From: Tetrapyrgos nigripes
Lineage: Eukaryota; Basidiomycota; Agaricomycetes; Agaricales; Campanellaceae
Direction: 5' to 3'
Assembly: GCA_013368315.1 (NCBI GenBank)
Contig: JAACJM010000139.1
Span: 1 to 64,000 of the forward strand
Length of the DNA: 64,000 nucleotides
Part shown: positions 44,530-56,577 of the stretch, piece by piece
Layout: the number at the start of each line of letters is the position of its first letter
Numbering within the stretch: position 1 is the stretch's first letter
Translations under genes and position numbers: made by a program
The notes under the pieces: model-generated
Seen by the model: only the letters and a program-made list of their open reading frames with translations
Told to the model about the DNA's origin: nothing
Databases searched by the model: none

Positions 44530-44918
44530 ATGAGGAACCTCTTACTTCTGGTCGTAGTTGCACTCACCAGCCTCGTCACCGCCGCTCCATCTCGAAGACA
44601 AGAACAAGAACAGTCAACTTTCTTCAGCACGCAGTACGCGGTCGAGAACCCAGTAAGTATGTCTGGTTTTTGCTAGACTTGAAGTTTTCAAAGTCGTTTC
44701 AATTGAATATTCAGACACCAATTAGCGATTTTGAGTATTGCGAGGACGAAGACTGTGATAACGGGACGTGGAAGGCACTTTTTCCTAGTCACATCAACAG
44801 TGTCTGTAATGATAGTCCGGTTCCACTTCCTGCAATTTGGTCCAAGGTAAACCCTGCGACCTCGTACTCGCCACGCCTCGGCGCTGGCCCACACCCCTTT
44901 CATATAATGAGCGTATGA
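44530..44918 (+). CDS. small secreted protein, 108 aa
   Basis: Two exons, 44530-44652 and 44715-44918, with a 62-bp intron (gtaagt...ttcag). The signal peptide is MRNLLLLVVVALTSLVTAA. Next comes PSRRQEQEQSTFFS, with a dibasic RR where a Kex2-type protease could cut. The mature part has three Cys (EYCEDEDCDNG, SVCNDS) and an acidic patch, and ends PHPFHIMSV. A CATATAAATG box lies about 45 bp upstream. I recognise no family. A truncated copy of the 3' end lies 2.5 kb upstream (42239-42312). Confidence 0.72.
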
Positions 44919-45265
44919 AAAAAAAGATCCATGAGCCGATAATCATCAAGGCGTGTACCTATGCCTCAATGACGGCAAGGGTTTCTCAGATGCTGGATCA
45001 ATGAGATCATGTTAGCAGGTCGGTCCACTGGCACCTCTAGCTCTAGTCTCACCAGACCCAATTTTTCTCGAGTGTGGCATAAAATAACCACTCAAGTGTG
45101 TCTGAATTTCATGATTAATATGTATTCAAGCTACGAAATATAATTCCCTAGAGTGCCCAAAGGAAAGAGAGTTGGAAAGTACGCAAGTGATTACACGATC
45201 TTCTAATTTAGGAAGAGACTATCAGTAAAAATTCTTCAAAGCAATTAGATATGGACTCATACCCT

Positions 45266-46024
45266 TTAAAGAGGCGAGCAACTGAAAGAACTAGCTTTAT
45301 CATTAAAGTTGGTAGTCCCAGCGATACCAGTAATGGCAGCGAAGTTAGGATAACTTCCACCAGCGAGACCGATTTCATCTTGGCTGTTTTCCGAGGAGGC
45401 GGTTGAACAGCCAAAGAAACTATAGGAAAGATCAAGATCGGTGAAAATGGACGTTAGTAACTGTAAGCAGCACTCGAGAACTTGGAGAATATTTCGGAAA
45501 AAGGATCTTTAATGTAGGGTTAAGAGATTCAGACACGTACGTGAAGAAAGTGCAAATAAACCCATTCGGAATAACCGCACTAGATATCTCCTCATTCAAT
45601 ACGGTGAGTCCACCATTGAAATTGGTACAAGCGTCCGAGACGACGGGGAGTTGAACGCAGGTTCCGCCGAAGCCGCCTGCAGTGCAGAGGGTGATAGTTG
45701 GGGAGGCGGCCTGTGCAAAGGGGAGTGGGGATTGGTCAATTAGTACGATTGCAATGGATTATTCATTGCTCAGGAATGAGGACTTGGAGGAAAAGTTAGG
45801 TTATGGTAGATGATGAAGGTACACACTGTTGCACGGACGTCGATCTCTGCCACCGCGTTAACTGCAGCAGTAGCAGTAGCGGCAGTGGCAGCAGTGGCAG
45901 CAGTAGCGGCAGTGGCTGCGGTGGCTGCAGTCGCAACCACAGCTTCAGCGGGTACTGGGGCTGGGACAGCAGAGCCGAAGATGGCGAGAAGGGCAGAGAC
46001 GAGGAGAGAGGCCTTGGGGAACAT
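45266..46024 (-). CDS. small secreted six-cysteine protein, copy B, with alanine-rich expansion
   Basis: Three exons: 46024-45827, 45710-45541 and 45419-45266, joining in frame to 173 aa. Exons 2 and 3 have exactly the lengths of copy A (170, 154 bp). The signal peptide is MFPKASLLVSALLAIFGSAVPA. Between it and the mature domain lies an Ala/Thr run, (TAA)-type triplets repeated about seven times (45850-45945), which is absent from copy A. The six Cys are conserved (TLCTAGGF, GTCVQL, DACTNF, FICTFF, GCSTAS, SSFSC). A TATA box (GGTATAAAG) lies near 46113-46120. It appears intact; function unknown, presumably secreted. Confidence 0.85.
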
Positions 46025-46139
46025 TTTTTTCGATGTGAGAAGACGCTGAGACTGAAGCTGCAGTTGAAGAGGAGTATTGGAACTCTGAAGGTTAGCGTCG
46101 AGAGTAGTGGGACTTTATACCTCGCTGTCTACAATTGAT

Positions 46140-48201
46140 TATTATCACTTCATTACTTCGCATTATTTCTTCCTTCCTTCAACGCGGTCTGGCCGTACAT
46201 ACATGTTGCGACTCCATGGTTCACTCGATTCGACTGGGTGAGCGGCATGTTTTCCACACATGCTTCTCTTCACAAGCGCTTGTACCGGCTCAGATTCCGT
46301 AAAATAAATCAAAGATTCAATTAGAATATTCATGACCGTGCAGTCTGTCAGCTTTGTCGATAGACATTCGGGTCTATTTCTCCAATCATACACTTGCTAC
46401 AACGTTAACATAACATGACCCTTGACCTCCGGTCCCTCTGAAAATCATCCACTCACTCAAGTCTGTCAGCGAGTCGAGAGTCAAGTGACGAACGTTGATG
46501 TTGTCCACACGTGCTCATGCTTCTACTTAGATCCCACTTACCAGTCCAGAGAATCAAAATCAACTTTTCCCAAACTTTTCCGAATCAGGATCATCAATTA
46601 ATCTTCGAATGCCCATGCAAGCTGTCAATTCCGTTCGTTGATAACTAAACATACCATTGGGATATCGTGTCTATTTCTCCGAAGCTATCATATTCCTCGA
46701 CATTCGGGAGAATATTATGTAGCGAAGCGCTCACTAAATAATAAAGAGCAAGCAAGCTGTCACCCTACTTACTTATTTTCAATTTCCGGTTCTACACAAT
46801 ATCACCGGCCGTTAGCGGTCATCACTGTGTACATAGTTGTACTGGCATCGGCAGGCAAAGGATGAATTGTGATTAATCGGAGTATGCTTCAATTTTGAAA
46901 GGATCCCTGGTTCTGAATTCATGGTCTCGGAAGTTCAAAGCAAGCTGTCTGTCCGTCTGACTCTTGAAGCAACCCGGAGGCCGGGAAGGCTTAGTACAGC
47001 CTACAGGCAGATCAGACTCCGGTACTGAGGCATATCGTCTGCATCATCGGTAAATCACGAGTAAATGACCAGTAAATCAAGACGTACCATCCTTCAAACT
47101 CTGCTGGGACTTCAGAGCTAGTAGAACTGTAGCGTACTGGTAATTTACATTATAATGAGAGGATGGCCAAATAGTAAGTACTAGTAGTCACTGACAGTAT
47201 TTTAAGTTCAGCGAGTTGGATAGGGTAGGGTAGGGATCGTAAACAGAGAGAAGAACCAAAGAGGGGGGGAAGGGAATGTAAATTTGAAGGAGAACCCTGA
47301 AAAGACTCTACGTATAAGGGTACCAGGGTACAGAGTGAAGGGTACAACACACGGCACAAGAAGACAAAAAAATGAAGGAAAGGACCGGAAGAGGCCCAGA
47401 AATACAGCTCGAGGAGGGCACAATTTTCGTGGCGATGGCCATGAGGTAAATGAATGAAGAAGGGGGAGTGGGAAAAAGGGAACAATGATGATGATAATAA
47501 GAATAATAATACAGGAATACAACTGCAAGTGTGATTGTTGTAAAGATAGGATTTGAAGGAGAGATGACTCGGAAGAGCTTGAAGCTTTAAGAAAGATTGA
47601 ATAGAAAAATCGGAGAACGAGCAATGAGCGACAGTGGGAGACGAGCAAAAGGAGGGCGGTAACAAAAGAGGTAAAAGGGGACGAGCAAGACAAGGAGGGG
47701 GCGACATGAAATTGGGTAGTCCATGAATCCATGATGACTATGAAGGGGGACCGGGGGAGAGGTAGAGGGGAAGAGTTGAGGAGGGAGAATGGACGAGGAA
47801 GCAGATCGTGAGGAGAGAAAATATAAAGAAAAAGAGAGACAAACAAGATAACATGATGGGAAGTGTGTGGGTGTGTATGCGGTAGAGGTGGGGGTAGGGG
47901 AAATGGTCAACCGGAGTGGGGAACCTTGGTGGGTGGGAAGGTCCTAGGTTGAAACAGGGACGAAATACAGACAGCCGAATATCTTCCCTTGATGAAACCA
48001 TCCCCCTCCCTTCCCAGATACCTTACCCATACCCAACCCTCCGTGCTCTTTCCCCGTCCGTGTAACACCATCCTCCCCCCGCTGCTCTCTCTCTACACCA
48101 ACTGACGCCGAGAAAGATGAAGGCCTAGAAGAACTTGGAAGAAGAACAGATGTTGTGGGTTTGGGTTGCCGTATATGTAGACGACTAGTCCTTGGCGGGG
48201 A
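46140..48201. other. long purine/pyrimidine-biased non-coding region, 3' of the 48202 gene
   Basis: 47150-48070 is strongly purine-biased on plus (GGGGGAGAGG, AGAGAGACAA runs) and so opens long minus-strand frames of Ser/Pro/Leu-rich text. These lack any domain and are best read as 3' untranslated or intergenic sequence. Confidence 0.45.
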
Positions 48202-49317
48202 TTACGATTGCGATTGCAACTGCAAAGCCTGAGACTGAGACTCAGAAGCTGAATCCGAATTCGAACGCATAGTAGGAATGGTGCGCTCATCATGAGTGCC
48301 AGAAGGAGATGTAGCCGTCGATGCGGATGTCGGTGTCGGTGTAGATGTAAGGATGGATGTATGCGTTGTACCCCCACTCGCCGTATACGTACCCGTCGAG
48401 TCTACATTTGCATCTCTTCCGGCCAGTGTGTCCCCATTCGCATCTCCTCTTTCAACACCTCCAACGTCTCCCATGCTTCCCATTCCTATCCCTCCTCTCA
48501 TCCCTGCCATATCACCAGATGCTCTAACATCTTCCGAATACCGCGGTGGCCCTCCATTCATATCGTACACCGGCAACAGGTCCTTTTCCCCGTTCCCGTC
48601 CCCGTCCCATCCGTCTCCATCCTCACTGGGTCGAGAGTCCAGTCTCCTACCACCCTCATCGATATAGGCTGCTCCAGTTCGGGGCCCAGAGTACGCTTCT
48701 TCAGGTCTAGCCAGATACGGTCCTAATCCCAGTTGCATTTGATAGAGTTGATATGCAGAGGGAACGTTTGCCGGTGTCATACTGAAGTCGTGAGGTGTAT
48801 CACGTGAACGCGTATTGTCATTGGCGTATGATGCATAGGTCGGTAGGGCGGGCCCAGAGATACGCGGGACATGCGTTTGTAGATGTGGATAGGCATGTAT
48901 ATGATTATGACCATCGAGACCGGTGGGGGAGGTAAAGGAGAAACGTGATTGTGGACCGGAATGTGAACGTTTCCGACGATGGAAGAATTCGTGCAGGGGT
49001 CGGTTGGAGAGTCTTAGTTGATTGGCACTGCGGAAACGATGAATATGAGAACGCGTATAGAACAAAAGATCTAAAAGGACAGCAAAACTCACCGATATAT
49101 AAGACAACTAAGCAACAACAGTACGAAGAGCAAGATGAGCACGTATTCTAGTGCTGTCTGTGGCGAAATCAGTTAACAAGAGTAGAGACAAAGGCCAAGC
49201 AGACGTAAGAGGAAAGCCTACCTTTGACAAACCAGACCTTCCACTACCAGTATTCGGATCTGCTACTAGCATCGTGCTACTTGACGAGTCGGACTGTTGT
49301 CTTGGAAAGACGGTCAT
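48202..49317 (-). CDS. single-pass membrane protein with PPxY motif, paralogue 1
   Basis: Three exons (49317-49222, 49157-49093, 49027-48202) give 328 aa. The N-terminus (MTVFPRQQSDSSSSTMLVAD) is short and polar with no signal peptide. Exon 2 is almost exactly one membrane helix (ALEYVLILLFVLLLLSCLIY). A basic juxtamembrane stretch follows (FFHRRKRSHS), then a long low-complexity tail. Within the tail are GGRRLDSRP and LLPVYDMNGGPPRY; PPRY is a PPxY motif, the ligand of WW domains such as those of Rsp5/Nedd4 ubiquitin ligases. Topology and PPxY recall fungal RCR-type membrane adaptors, but I cannot confirm that family. A paralogue sits at 63531-64000 on the same strand. Confidence 0.78.
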
Positions 49318-50133
49318 CGCTGTTGAGTTTCACAGCGAGCACGACAATGACGAGGGGAAGGAGGAATAAAAGAGGAAGGGAAAGGAAGGGGAAGAAGAAG
49401 AGAGGAAAGAAAGGATGAGCAGCAGGAAGCTTGAAGGGCGGAAAGGATTTTCATTTCCGCCTAAGCCCGGCTATTCCCGTCTTGGATGACGTCTGTCGGG
49501 ATACGCACTAGTAGCGGCGGCGGACGCTGCGCTGCGACTCTCAAGGCGAAGAAGGAGTACAGACGGATTGCACAGAGCCACGGTCTGTTGCAGAAGGACT
49601 CTGGTAGCACTAGCCTCCTTGTGAAGTGTCTTTAATCCGTCTCCGTGAGTTCTTGGTCCGACTCCCTTCACCATTTTCCAATCCGTTGTCTTCCGTCTCT
49701 GGCCAAGAAAGGTCAAGACACACTCTCAAGTCCCTTAAAGGGATGCAACGACCGGCGCCCGGTGTTCTGATGACGTACGTTAACGACCGTCGACGCAGTC
49801 TCAAGGCGAGTCACTGCTTTCCACTGGTATTTCTATTTCTCTTTTGGTATTTCTGAGTATTTCTCTCGTGCTATGGTAGTGTTCGGTTTCAGCCTCTTTG
49901 AAACAGCATCTCGAGCTCTCAAGTGCGCAAATTTCAAATCAACTTCAAATTTCTTTCGCGTCCGCCTTGCCCAGATGCTTCGTACGTCGTACGTCGCGCG
50001 TTCCACTGCTCCGAGCTCGTCCTACCCCCTCTGGCCGTTCACATCCACTCTCTTTTCTACGGTGTATACATGAACCAGTTACGCCTGTTCGCAACATCCT
50101 CCACCGATTCCTGCTCGTATTAATTCCCATCAA
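49318..50133. other. upstream region of the 48202 gene
   Basis: Pyrimidine-rich leader on the minus strand (49340-49420). No further gene recognised; scattered short frames only. Confidence 0.4.
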
Positions 50134-50206
50134 TCCGCATTGGTATATGTAGTGGCTAACACTATCGCCTTTCATGCTGGAAGACATACATTCGCGTGTC
50201 CCAAGT
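50134..50206 (+). pseudogene. decayed tRNA-Glu (UUC-like)
   Basis: TCCGCATTGGTATATGTAGT, then GGCTAACACTATCGCCTTTC match the 5' half of the intact tRNA-Glu at 50605, with anticodon loop CTTTCA (anticodon TTC) and an intron-like insert before CGCG. The T arm is degraded (GTCCCAAGTTC) and the acceptor partner is missing. Confidence 0.65.
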
Positions 50207-50604
50207 TCTTACTACAGACGTTGGAGTCTACAGGATCTTAACGATAGATCTCTTGCCTTGAAGTTGTGAACTCGGCATTGATATTGTTTAGCTCCGTGCA
50301 CGGGTCTATATAGGCAACTGTGAGTCTCAAAACTGACGATTCGGCTGGCTGGCTTACTGTGAAATTCGCAATTACATACCGACGATCACGATCATTGTCC
50401 GAACCAGGCCCAGGATTTCCAATTTCATACCGACGATCGTTTCCGTCTGCATCCGCCTTTCCCGCCTCCCAAACTTCTTGACATGTTTCTCTTCACTGGC
50501 GCTCAGCTTTCGAGTTCTAGGTCTAGGTCTTCATGACGAGCCACGTCTAGAGTAGTGATGAATGCATCTGAATGAGTTCCTGCTACTCCTTTCCTTAACA
50601 TTGC

Positions 50605-50703
50605 TCCGTTATGGTGTAGTGGCTAACATTATCGCCTCTCAGGTTTATAAGACCTAATTTCCTGAGTACGCGATAGCCCAGGGTTCGATTCCCTGTAACG
50701 GAA
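50605..50703 (+). tRNA. tRNA-Glu (CUC) with 27-nt intron
   Basis: The acceptor stem TCCGTTA pairs with TAACGGA (50696-50702), with discriminator A at 50703. The D arm is GTGTAGTGGCTAAC. The anticodon stem ATCGC/GCGAT carries loop CTCTCA+C with anticodon CTC, interrupted after position 37 by a 27-nt intron (50642-50668), the canonical place for eukaryotic tRNA introns. The T arm is CAGGG TTCGATT CCCTG. All stems pair, so the gene looks functional. A and B boxes are intact (GTGTAGTGGC; GGTTCGATTCC). Confidence 0.93.
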
Positions 50704-51126
50704 CTGAGTTGCTCCTGGAGTTTTTTACATTGAACTTTTGTTCTGATTGGCAGTGATTCCTCAATTGACAGCTAACACTCCTCAAGCCCAGTGTTCTGTA
50801 ACTCTAAGCTCTCAGCACCTTCAACTTCAAGTCTCTCTAACCTGTTCATTACATCTTGAACAGCAAGTTTACGTGTCTGTGCTATCTGGCGGGAATAGGG
50901 GCTTCACTTTTTGAAGGCCGCAATTATTTCAAATTCCCGACGGTTCGTTGATCGACTGACTGCTTGTATCCTCCTCGGACTCACTGAGTCGTACTTCTCA
51001 TTTTCTCACGTAGGAATCCTTCTCGAACTGAGCTCAATCTATTGACATGCGAGCTTTGGTCATATATGTAGCACTTACTCAGTGAGTACCAGTTATTCTG
51101 AATCATCTGCTTATCCCTTTTACCAC
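50704..51126. other. spacer between tRNA copies
   Basis: No gene seen. Confidence 0.4.
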
Positions 51127-51217
51127 TCCGTTATTAATATGGTGTAGTAGCCGACATCATCGCCTTCCATGCAGTAGATCCATGTGTCGCCCAGGGTTTA
51201 ATTCCCTGTAACCTGAA
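51127..51217 (+). pseudogene. decayed tRNA-Glu copy
   Basis: TCCGTTA, a short duplication (TTAATAT), GGTGTAGTAGCCGACATCAT, CGCCTTCCA, an intron-like insert, and a T arm CAGGG TTTAATT CCCTG matching the intact tRNA. The anticodon loop reads CTTCCA, the T-loop has lost TTCGA, and the acceptor 3' strand is TAACCTGA, not complementary. Non-functional. Confidence 0.7.
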
Positions 51218-51872
51218 CTGCATGGTTCTTACTTGACATCGAGGTACAGAAGGTTCTTTTTATTATTGGTTTTTCAAGTTCTTTTTTTTCCCTCTCAGTT
51301 CAGTTCCTCTTACTTGGATGAAGGCTTTGTGGGTCTCCGCTTCGCATGGAAATAACGAGGCCTAAGAACGAGTCGCTAAAGGGCCTCGTAAACTCGGTGA
51401 AGTACAGGTCTTCACGCTCGCTTGAAGGTCTACGTGTAACTTTAGCTCAACCAGTCACTCCACATTATGCAACCGTTTTTCTCAATGGGATGGACTGCCG
51501 AAATTTGCGTCGGGGATTGAACGCTGTGTCGGTCCGTAGACTCGAACCACTCGCACCGGGTAACACTTAATTGATGACAGTCGATCAAAAGTGGCGTAGC
51601 AAGCAGTTTCATCAAACCTTGCAGAAGTGACGTCAAGTGGTTCGAGTCGATCCGACACGTCTTACAGCTGAATAAAGGCAGGCAAGTTGCCGTTTCGCTG
51701 CTGTTAAGCCACAAGCGGTGGCTTTTTCTGATATGAATTTCGTAAATATTGTACTTTAAATAAGACCGTGTGGAAATTCCTCAAAGTCTTCCTTCCTCTC
51801 ACTTCCAGAGTCCCATACAACCAATCTTCAAAAACCAAAGCACTAGTGACTACACAGTGGACACTAGACACT
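51218..51872. other. region without a recognised gene
   Basis: GGTTCGAGTCGATCC at 51639 resembles a tRNA B box, but no cloverleaf surrounds it. The last 80 bases are a plausible SDR promoter/leader. Confidence 0.4.
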
Positions 51873-53449
51873 ATGAGTAATCTCCTCGCTTTCATCAAGC
51901 TCTTTTCCCATTTTCGATCACACATCCCCCCCAAAGCGACATGGTCGACCGCTCAAATTCCGGATTTGAGTGGAAAGGTTATGATTGTTACTGGTGGTAA
52001 TACCGGTGCGTCTTCTAGGAGTCTAGGACCTAAATTCTTTTGAGCTGATGATGACGACGTTGATTCAAGGTATTGGAAAGGATACGATTGAGGTTCGCCT
52101 TGTTACTCTCTCTCTTTCTTTTTATTTTCCGTGTGTATATGCGTTTTTGACTCGTTCCACCCCAAATACGTCTTTTTTCTACTTAGGCTCTCCTCGAACA
52201 CAACGCCAAAGTCTACATGGCCTCCAGGAACTCTGAGAAGGCTATGGCAGCTATCGAAGATTTGAAGACGAAGACAGGGAAAGAAGCACTGTTTCTCAAA
52301 CTCGACCTTGCGGATCTGAAGAGCGTGAAGGCTGCAGCGGAAGAGTTTATGAGGTGTGTTTGTATCCCGGTCGTTTCTCCGATTTAATTTTGGGAGACCA
52401 TTCGAATTTCCTGACGGGTACTCTAATTTCTCCAATCTTGTAGTAAAGAGAAAGAGCTCCATGTCTTGTTCAACAACGGGTACGTACTGCATATTCCATA
52501 TTTCTCCCTTTCCTTCTTGCCGTGCTACTGCTACTTACTGATACATGTTCGTTTGTAGAGGTGTCATGTTCTGTCCCATGGAGATGGTGACAGCGCAAGG
52601 CTACGATTTACAATTTGGAACAAATGTCCTAGGTGAGTTTGACTCGTCCCCTGTCACCGTTTCATTTCAACTTTTGGCTAACGTCCGTCGCCCGAACCAT
52701 ACGGTTACCAGGTCATTTCTACTTCACCAAACTCCTCCTCCCCGTTCTTCTCTCCACAGCAAAGACTACGGCCACCCCCGTGCGCGTCGTGAACACGTCC
52801 TCCGTAACACATGTCATGTTTAGGAAACTCGACTTCAACTCTTTTAAAGATGGACCAACGAGGAAGAAGCTTGGTAAATATTTGCTGTATGGACAGAGTA
52901 AATTCGTGAGTTGCCCACTGCCTTGCTTGCTACGAAGCAGCCCGAGTACAATGAACATTGATTGGCTTTGCTGACACCGTGACTGAACACTGACAACTGA
53001 CAGGGAAATATCGTCTTCTCCAACGAGCTGGTAAGGAGGTACGGTGAAAAAGGGATCGCCTCGACCTCCCTCCATCCCGGAGACCTGAAAACGGAGCTGA
53101 ATAGACATTCTCCAATAGAGTCTTTCATTGTAAGTCCAATCTCGTGATCGTATATTTATCGTAACTATGTATCGTTGAATTCTGTGATTGATTTTCTTTG
53201 ACTCTTTGACTGACCTTTCCATCTCTGCAATTGTATTCATAATCCTAGAACTTCTTTCTCTACCCATCCAAAATGGGTGCTTTAACGCAACTGTGGGCAG
53301 GAACGGCACCGGAACCTGAAGGAAAGGAGTTGAGCGGGAAGTACCTTGTTCCTTGGGCCAGGTTAGGGGCTCCTGTGAGAGCGGCGGAGGATGAAAAGCT
53401 GGGAAAGGAATTGTGGGAGTGGTGTGAGGAGCAGGTGAAGGATTTCTGA
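51873..53449 (+). CDS. short-chain dehydrogenase/reductase, retinol-dehydrogenase-like
   Basis: Eight exons: 51873-52005, 52070-52092, 52187-52353, 52444-52479, 52559-52632, 52712-52905, 53004-53129 and 53249-53449; all introns are GT-AG and the joined frame is open (317 aa). The Rossmann motif TGGNTGIGK is at residues ~40-48, NNGG (the NNAG position) at ~115, [10 protein letters not shown] carries the catalytic Ser, and YGQSK gives the Tyr-x3-Lys pair. HPGDLKTEL follows. These define a classical SDR using NAD(P)(H) to interconvert alcohols and carbonyls. The substrate is unknown; length and layout resemble retinol dehydrogenase/WW-oxidoreductase-like fungal SDRs. No stop or frame damage was seen. 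Confidence 0.93.
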
Positions 53450-54495
53450 TGAATCTATGAGGCGAGGATTTGGCGTATATCTCGAGAGCGTGACGAAACG
53501 TATGGAGGAGTTTATTTCACGGCAAACGACGGGTCTTAGTAGAGCAGGTGCGCAGCGGGCGCTTTTTACAGCCTGAGGCTATGGTGGTTCGTCTGCACAA
53601 AAAATATTTCCACGCGCCTTATGATACCTTCTGCCCTCCTGCATTCACTCGAGTTATTATGCAGGAAGTCTTGATGCTGGTTAGTTTCATGAAATCGGAC
53701 TAAGTAACTGTGAGGCTTCGCACTCAGTGATAGTGCTTGTTAGTGTGTGGGTAGAAAACTAAGCAACGTGCAATAGCAAGTTACTATGTCCTCTATATAG
53801 ACACTCAACGAGACTCCTTTGTTCCGAAGGGATCTCAGAATGATAAGTATTGAAAAGTAAGAGTTCAACACTCGATGATTGGTATGTGGTGTGGTTTGGG
53901 TAAGGGTTTGGTTCAAATGAACGAAGATTCCTTCGTTAAACTCTAACTGCGATTCCGCAGGTGGGATTCCCCTAATCAAATCAAACTCTCGATAAAACGA
54001 TATGGGAACAATGAAATTCTCTCTATTACCACCCGTAGACAAGTCTCTAGTGTCAAACGGGGGCGGTGGGTTGTCTCTTTACATATTTACAAGGTAAGTA
54101 CTTATATACGTAGAAATAATGCATACATGATAAACGGCCGCAACTGATGATGTATTTTCTCCACTTGTCTCCAATGCATTGTGTCTGTCCAACTTGTCCC
54201 GAACAAGTAGTGCTTCATTTTGGTAAGTGTGGCGTCGGGCTTTGAGCCTCAGACACGTGACTTTCTATTCTTTATCTTCATCTTTCTTTCTCCGTCGAGT
54301 TTCCCTGAGCTCGTCTTTGAATTATTCTTCTGGTGTGCTCATGCCGCATCTCGGTTTATTGGCGATGGATATTTAATGGGCTCCAAGAGCTCCAATACTC
54401 AAAGTCAAGGCGAATTGTCTTCCGTTTTACTCGTGCTCTGATTTTACTAGCCTAGAGCCACAGCTTCATTCTTTAGCTAGTACTGACTGAGGAGC
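53450..54495. other. non-coding stretch
   Basis: No gene recognised between the SDR stop and the 54.5-kb element; only short frames. Confidence 0.45.
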
Positions 54496-54500
54496 CTCAC

Positions 54501-56577
54501 TACGGTTGCCCATCGGGACAAGGTCAAGTTTGACTTGGATTGCCGACCTCTTTCCTTAGCCGATACCTGCTTTCGGGGTCCTGGCACTCCGTGACTGGAT
54601 TTGGTCCATGGACGATATGACTTCGACTGCGCTATTGCTACTTACTGCACTCAACATGTATCTACACATACCTCTTTGGCCTTTTGGCCAATTATGAAGC
54701 CCGTACGTACTTCGTTATAGATTCAGACTTCCACGCAATTCCTTAGGCTTTGAGCTCTATCAGATTCTTCGATACTACGCTTGCAGTCCAGCTAGTAGGT
54801 ATCAAATTTCTGTTACAAACACTGTAAAAAAAGATACCCCATCTATAGTATTTAGAACTTAGAAGTCTGTACTCCCTTTCGCAACTCTCGGATGGAGGTC
54901 CAAGCGTGGGAATCTCCAGGTGGACCGGTTTCCGAATTGGGAACGTTGTGCTGGTTCCACATTTACGCGGCCGGAAGTCCATCCTCTTGTAATTCTGGTC
55001 ATTGTTTCTGCTCTGCGAAATCCGTCCTCTATCAGTTTCAGACCTGGAAACCCAGAAGGAGCCTAAGTGAGTCTATATACCGGTGTGTTCAAATTTCGGC
55101 TTCGTGTCTGATTTCTTCTTATGCTGCGCTCTATCTTCATGCACTACAGTTATAAGATGTCTAGGGAAACTCTTCTTCTCTGTGACCTTCAAGGTAATTA
55201 ATGTCCCAGCTGTTTGCGAGTCTCCAATGATTCTCATATGCGTCAGGTGTACGTGATAAAGACGGCATTCTCTGTCTTATTGATCCTCAGTGCCACACGT
55301 GAGTGAGCTATGCCATCCTATATCCAGACCATACTGATGCTTAGGCTTTTTACAGTGATGAAAATGATCTCGCCAATCGTTTGTACTGGGACCAAGGCCC
55401 AGAGAAAGCGGCTGCATATGTTAATCATCATACTGAACAAGCAGGTTGCAAATACAACGCTTTCTGCAATGGCCTTTCGCTATTGCACCTTCAAGTCACT
55501 TAGAAGGTATCTTCTCAAAACGTACATTCCTTCTGCGATACTCTACAGCACTTTTAATCTTGCGTCGATTAACTTTGTAGATTTTTCTCATCTGATTCTC
55601 TACTAATTGTACTCATCTATGCATCACTCATTGGTTCAAATCCCTTCCCTTCTATTTCACCGCCAGGCGAGATCGTTCATTACCTATCATATCCATATCC
55701 GTAATACTGATACTCTACAACACTTTTAATCTTGCATCTATTAACTTTGTTGATTTTTCTCGTCCAACTCTTCATAACTATTCATTCATGCACAGTTCAT
55801 TCATTTAAATCTTTTCCCTCCTTTGACTATCATTTCACCACCAGGTGTGATCGTTCATCAATCCTTAGTATTACCTTATTCTCTCATTATTCTGTCTGGC
55901 CTAGCTTAGCTCTTTCCTGCCGATTTGCGCGTATCGAATATCTGCGTATGCGATGAAGAAAGATCAAGAAAGTTGAAAACCTAGCACATATTTACGTTTG
56001 GGCAGCGGCCAAGAGAACGCAAAAAGACAAGGGAATAGCAAACGAAAAGGCGCGATTCGTGACGCTGACGTCGGTGACGGTGTGGTTCGGAGGAGTCCTA
56101 TTCACTGACGACGCTGCCTGCTGTGAGGACAAGGTGGGACCGGTTACAGTGGGCCCGCTGAAAAAAGCGCGCGCTGCTCGAAACTGTGCGCTCTCTTGGA
56201 TTGAGACGCGCCAGCTTCCATCTCGCGAGTTATTCCAATGGGATTTTTTAAACATCTAGCTAGCTATTATCTTGCTGGATATTCCCTCTGGATCCTAGTA
56301 GCTCTAACATTCGTACATGACCCCTATCCACTATCTTACCGGTCCTGGTCACATTAGGTACATATTTTGGGGGCAAGCAAGCCCGAGACCCCCGAAATCT
56401 GTACCCCATGTGACCCAACAATAGGTGGTATACATACCTTGGACCCAGGTCCCGAAGAGACGTACCCTACGAACTAGTCCATGCTCTTTGTCACTATAGA
56501 AAGCGTGACAGGACCCCGAAATGCTCAAGCGACATCAAGCGAAGTCAAACTTGACCTTGTCCCGATGGGCAACCGTA
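54501..56577. mobile_element. orphan DNA transposon with perfect 36-bp TIRs and 5-bp TSD
   Basis: The left 36 bases (54501-54536, starting TACGGTTGCCCATCGGGAC) are exactly the reverse complement of 56542-56577. CTCAC stands directly outside both ends (54496-54500, 56578-56582). Farther in, a second matching block (TTTCGGGGTCCTG[G/T]CAC, near 54573 and inverted near 56515) shows that homology continues subterminally after a divergent spacer. The 2.08-kb element contains no recognised transposase; the frames at 54892-55155 and 55310-55606 are unrecognised. TIR and TSD do not match a superfamily I can name. Confidence 0.88.

Noticed and set aside
47150..48001. Long serine/proline/leucine-rich minus-strand frames
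   Set aside because: Three overlapping frames are open at once because of strong strand composition bias; no domain, signal or splice logic supports them.
51600..51660. Another tRNA near GGTTCGAGTCGATCC
   Set aside because: No pairing acceptor, D or anticodon stems could be found around it.
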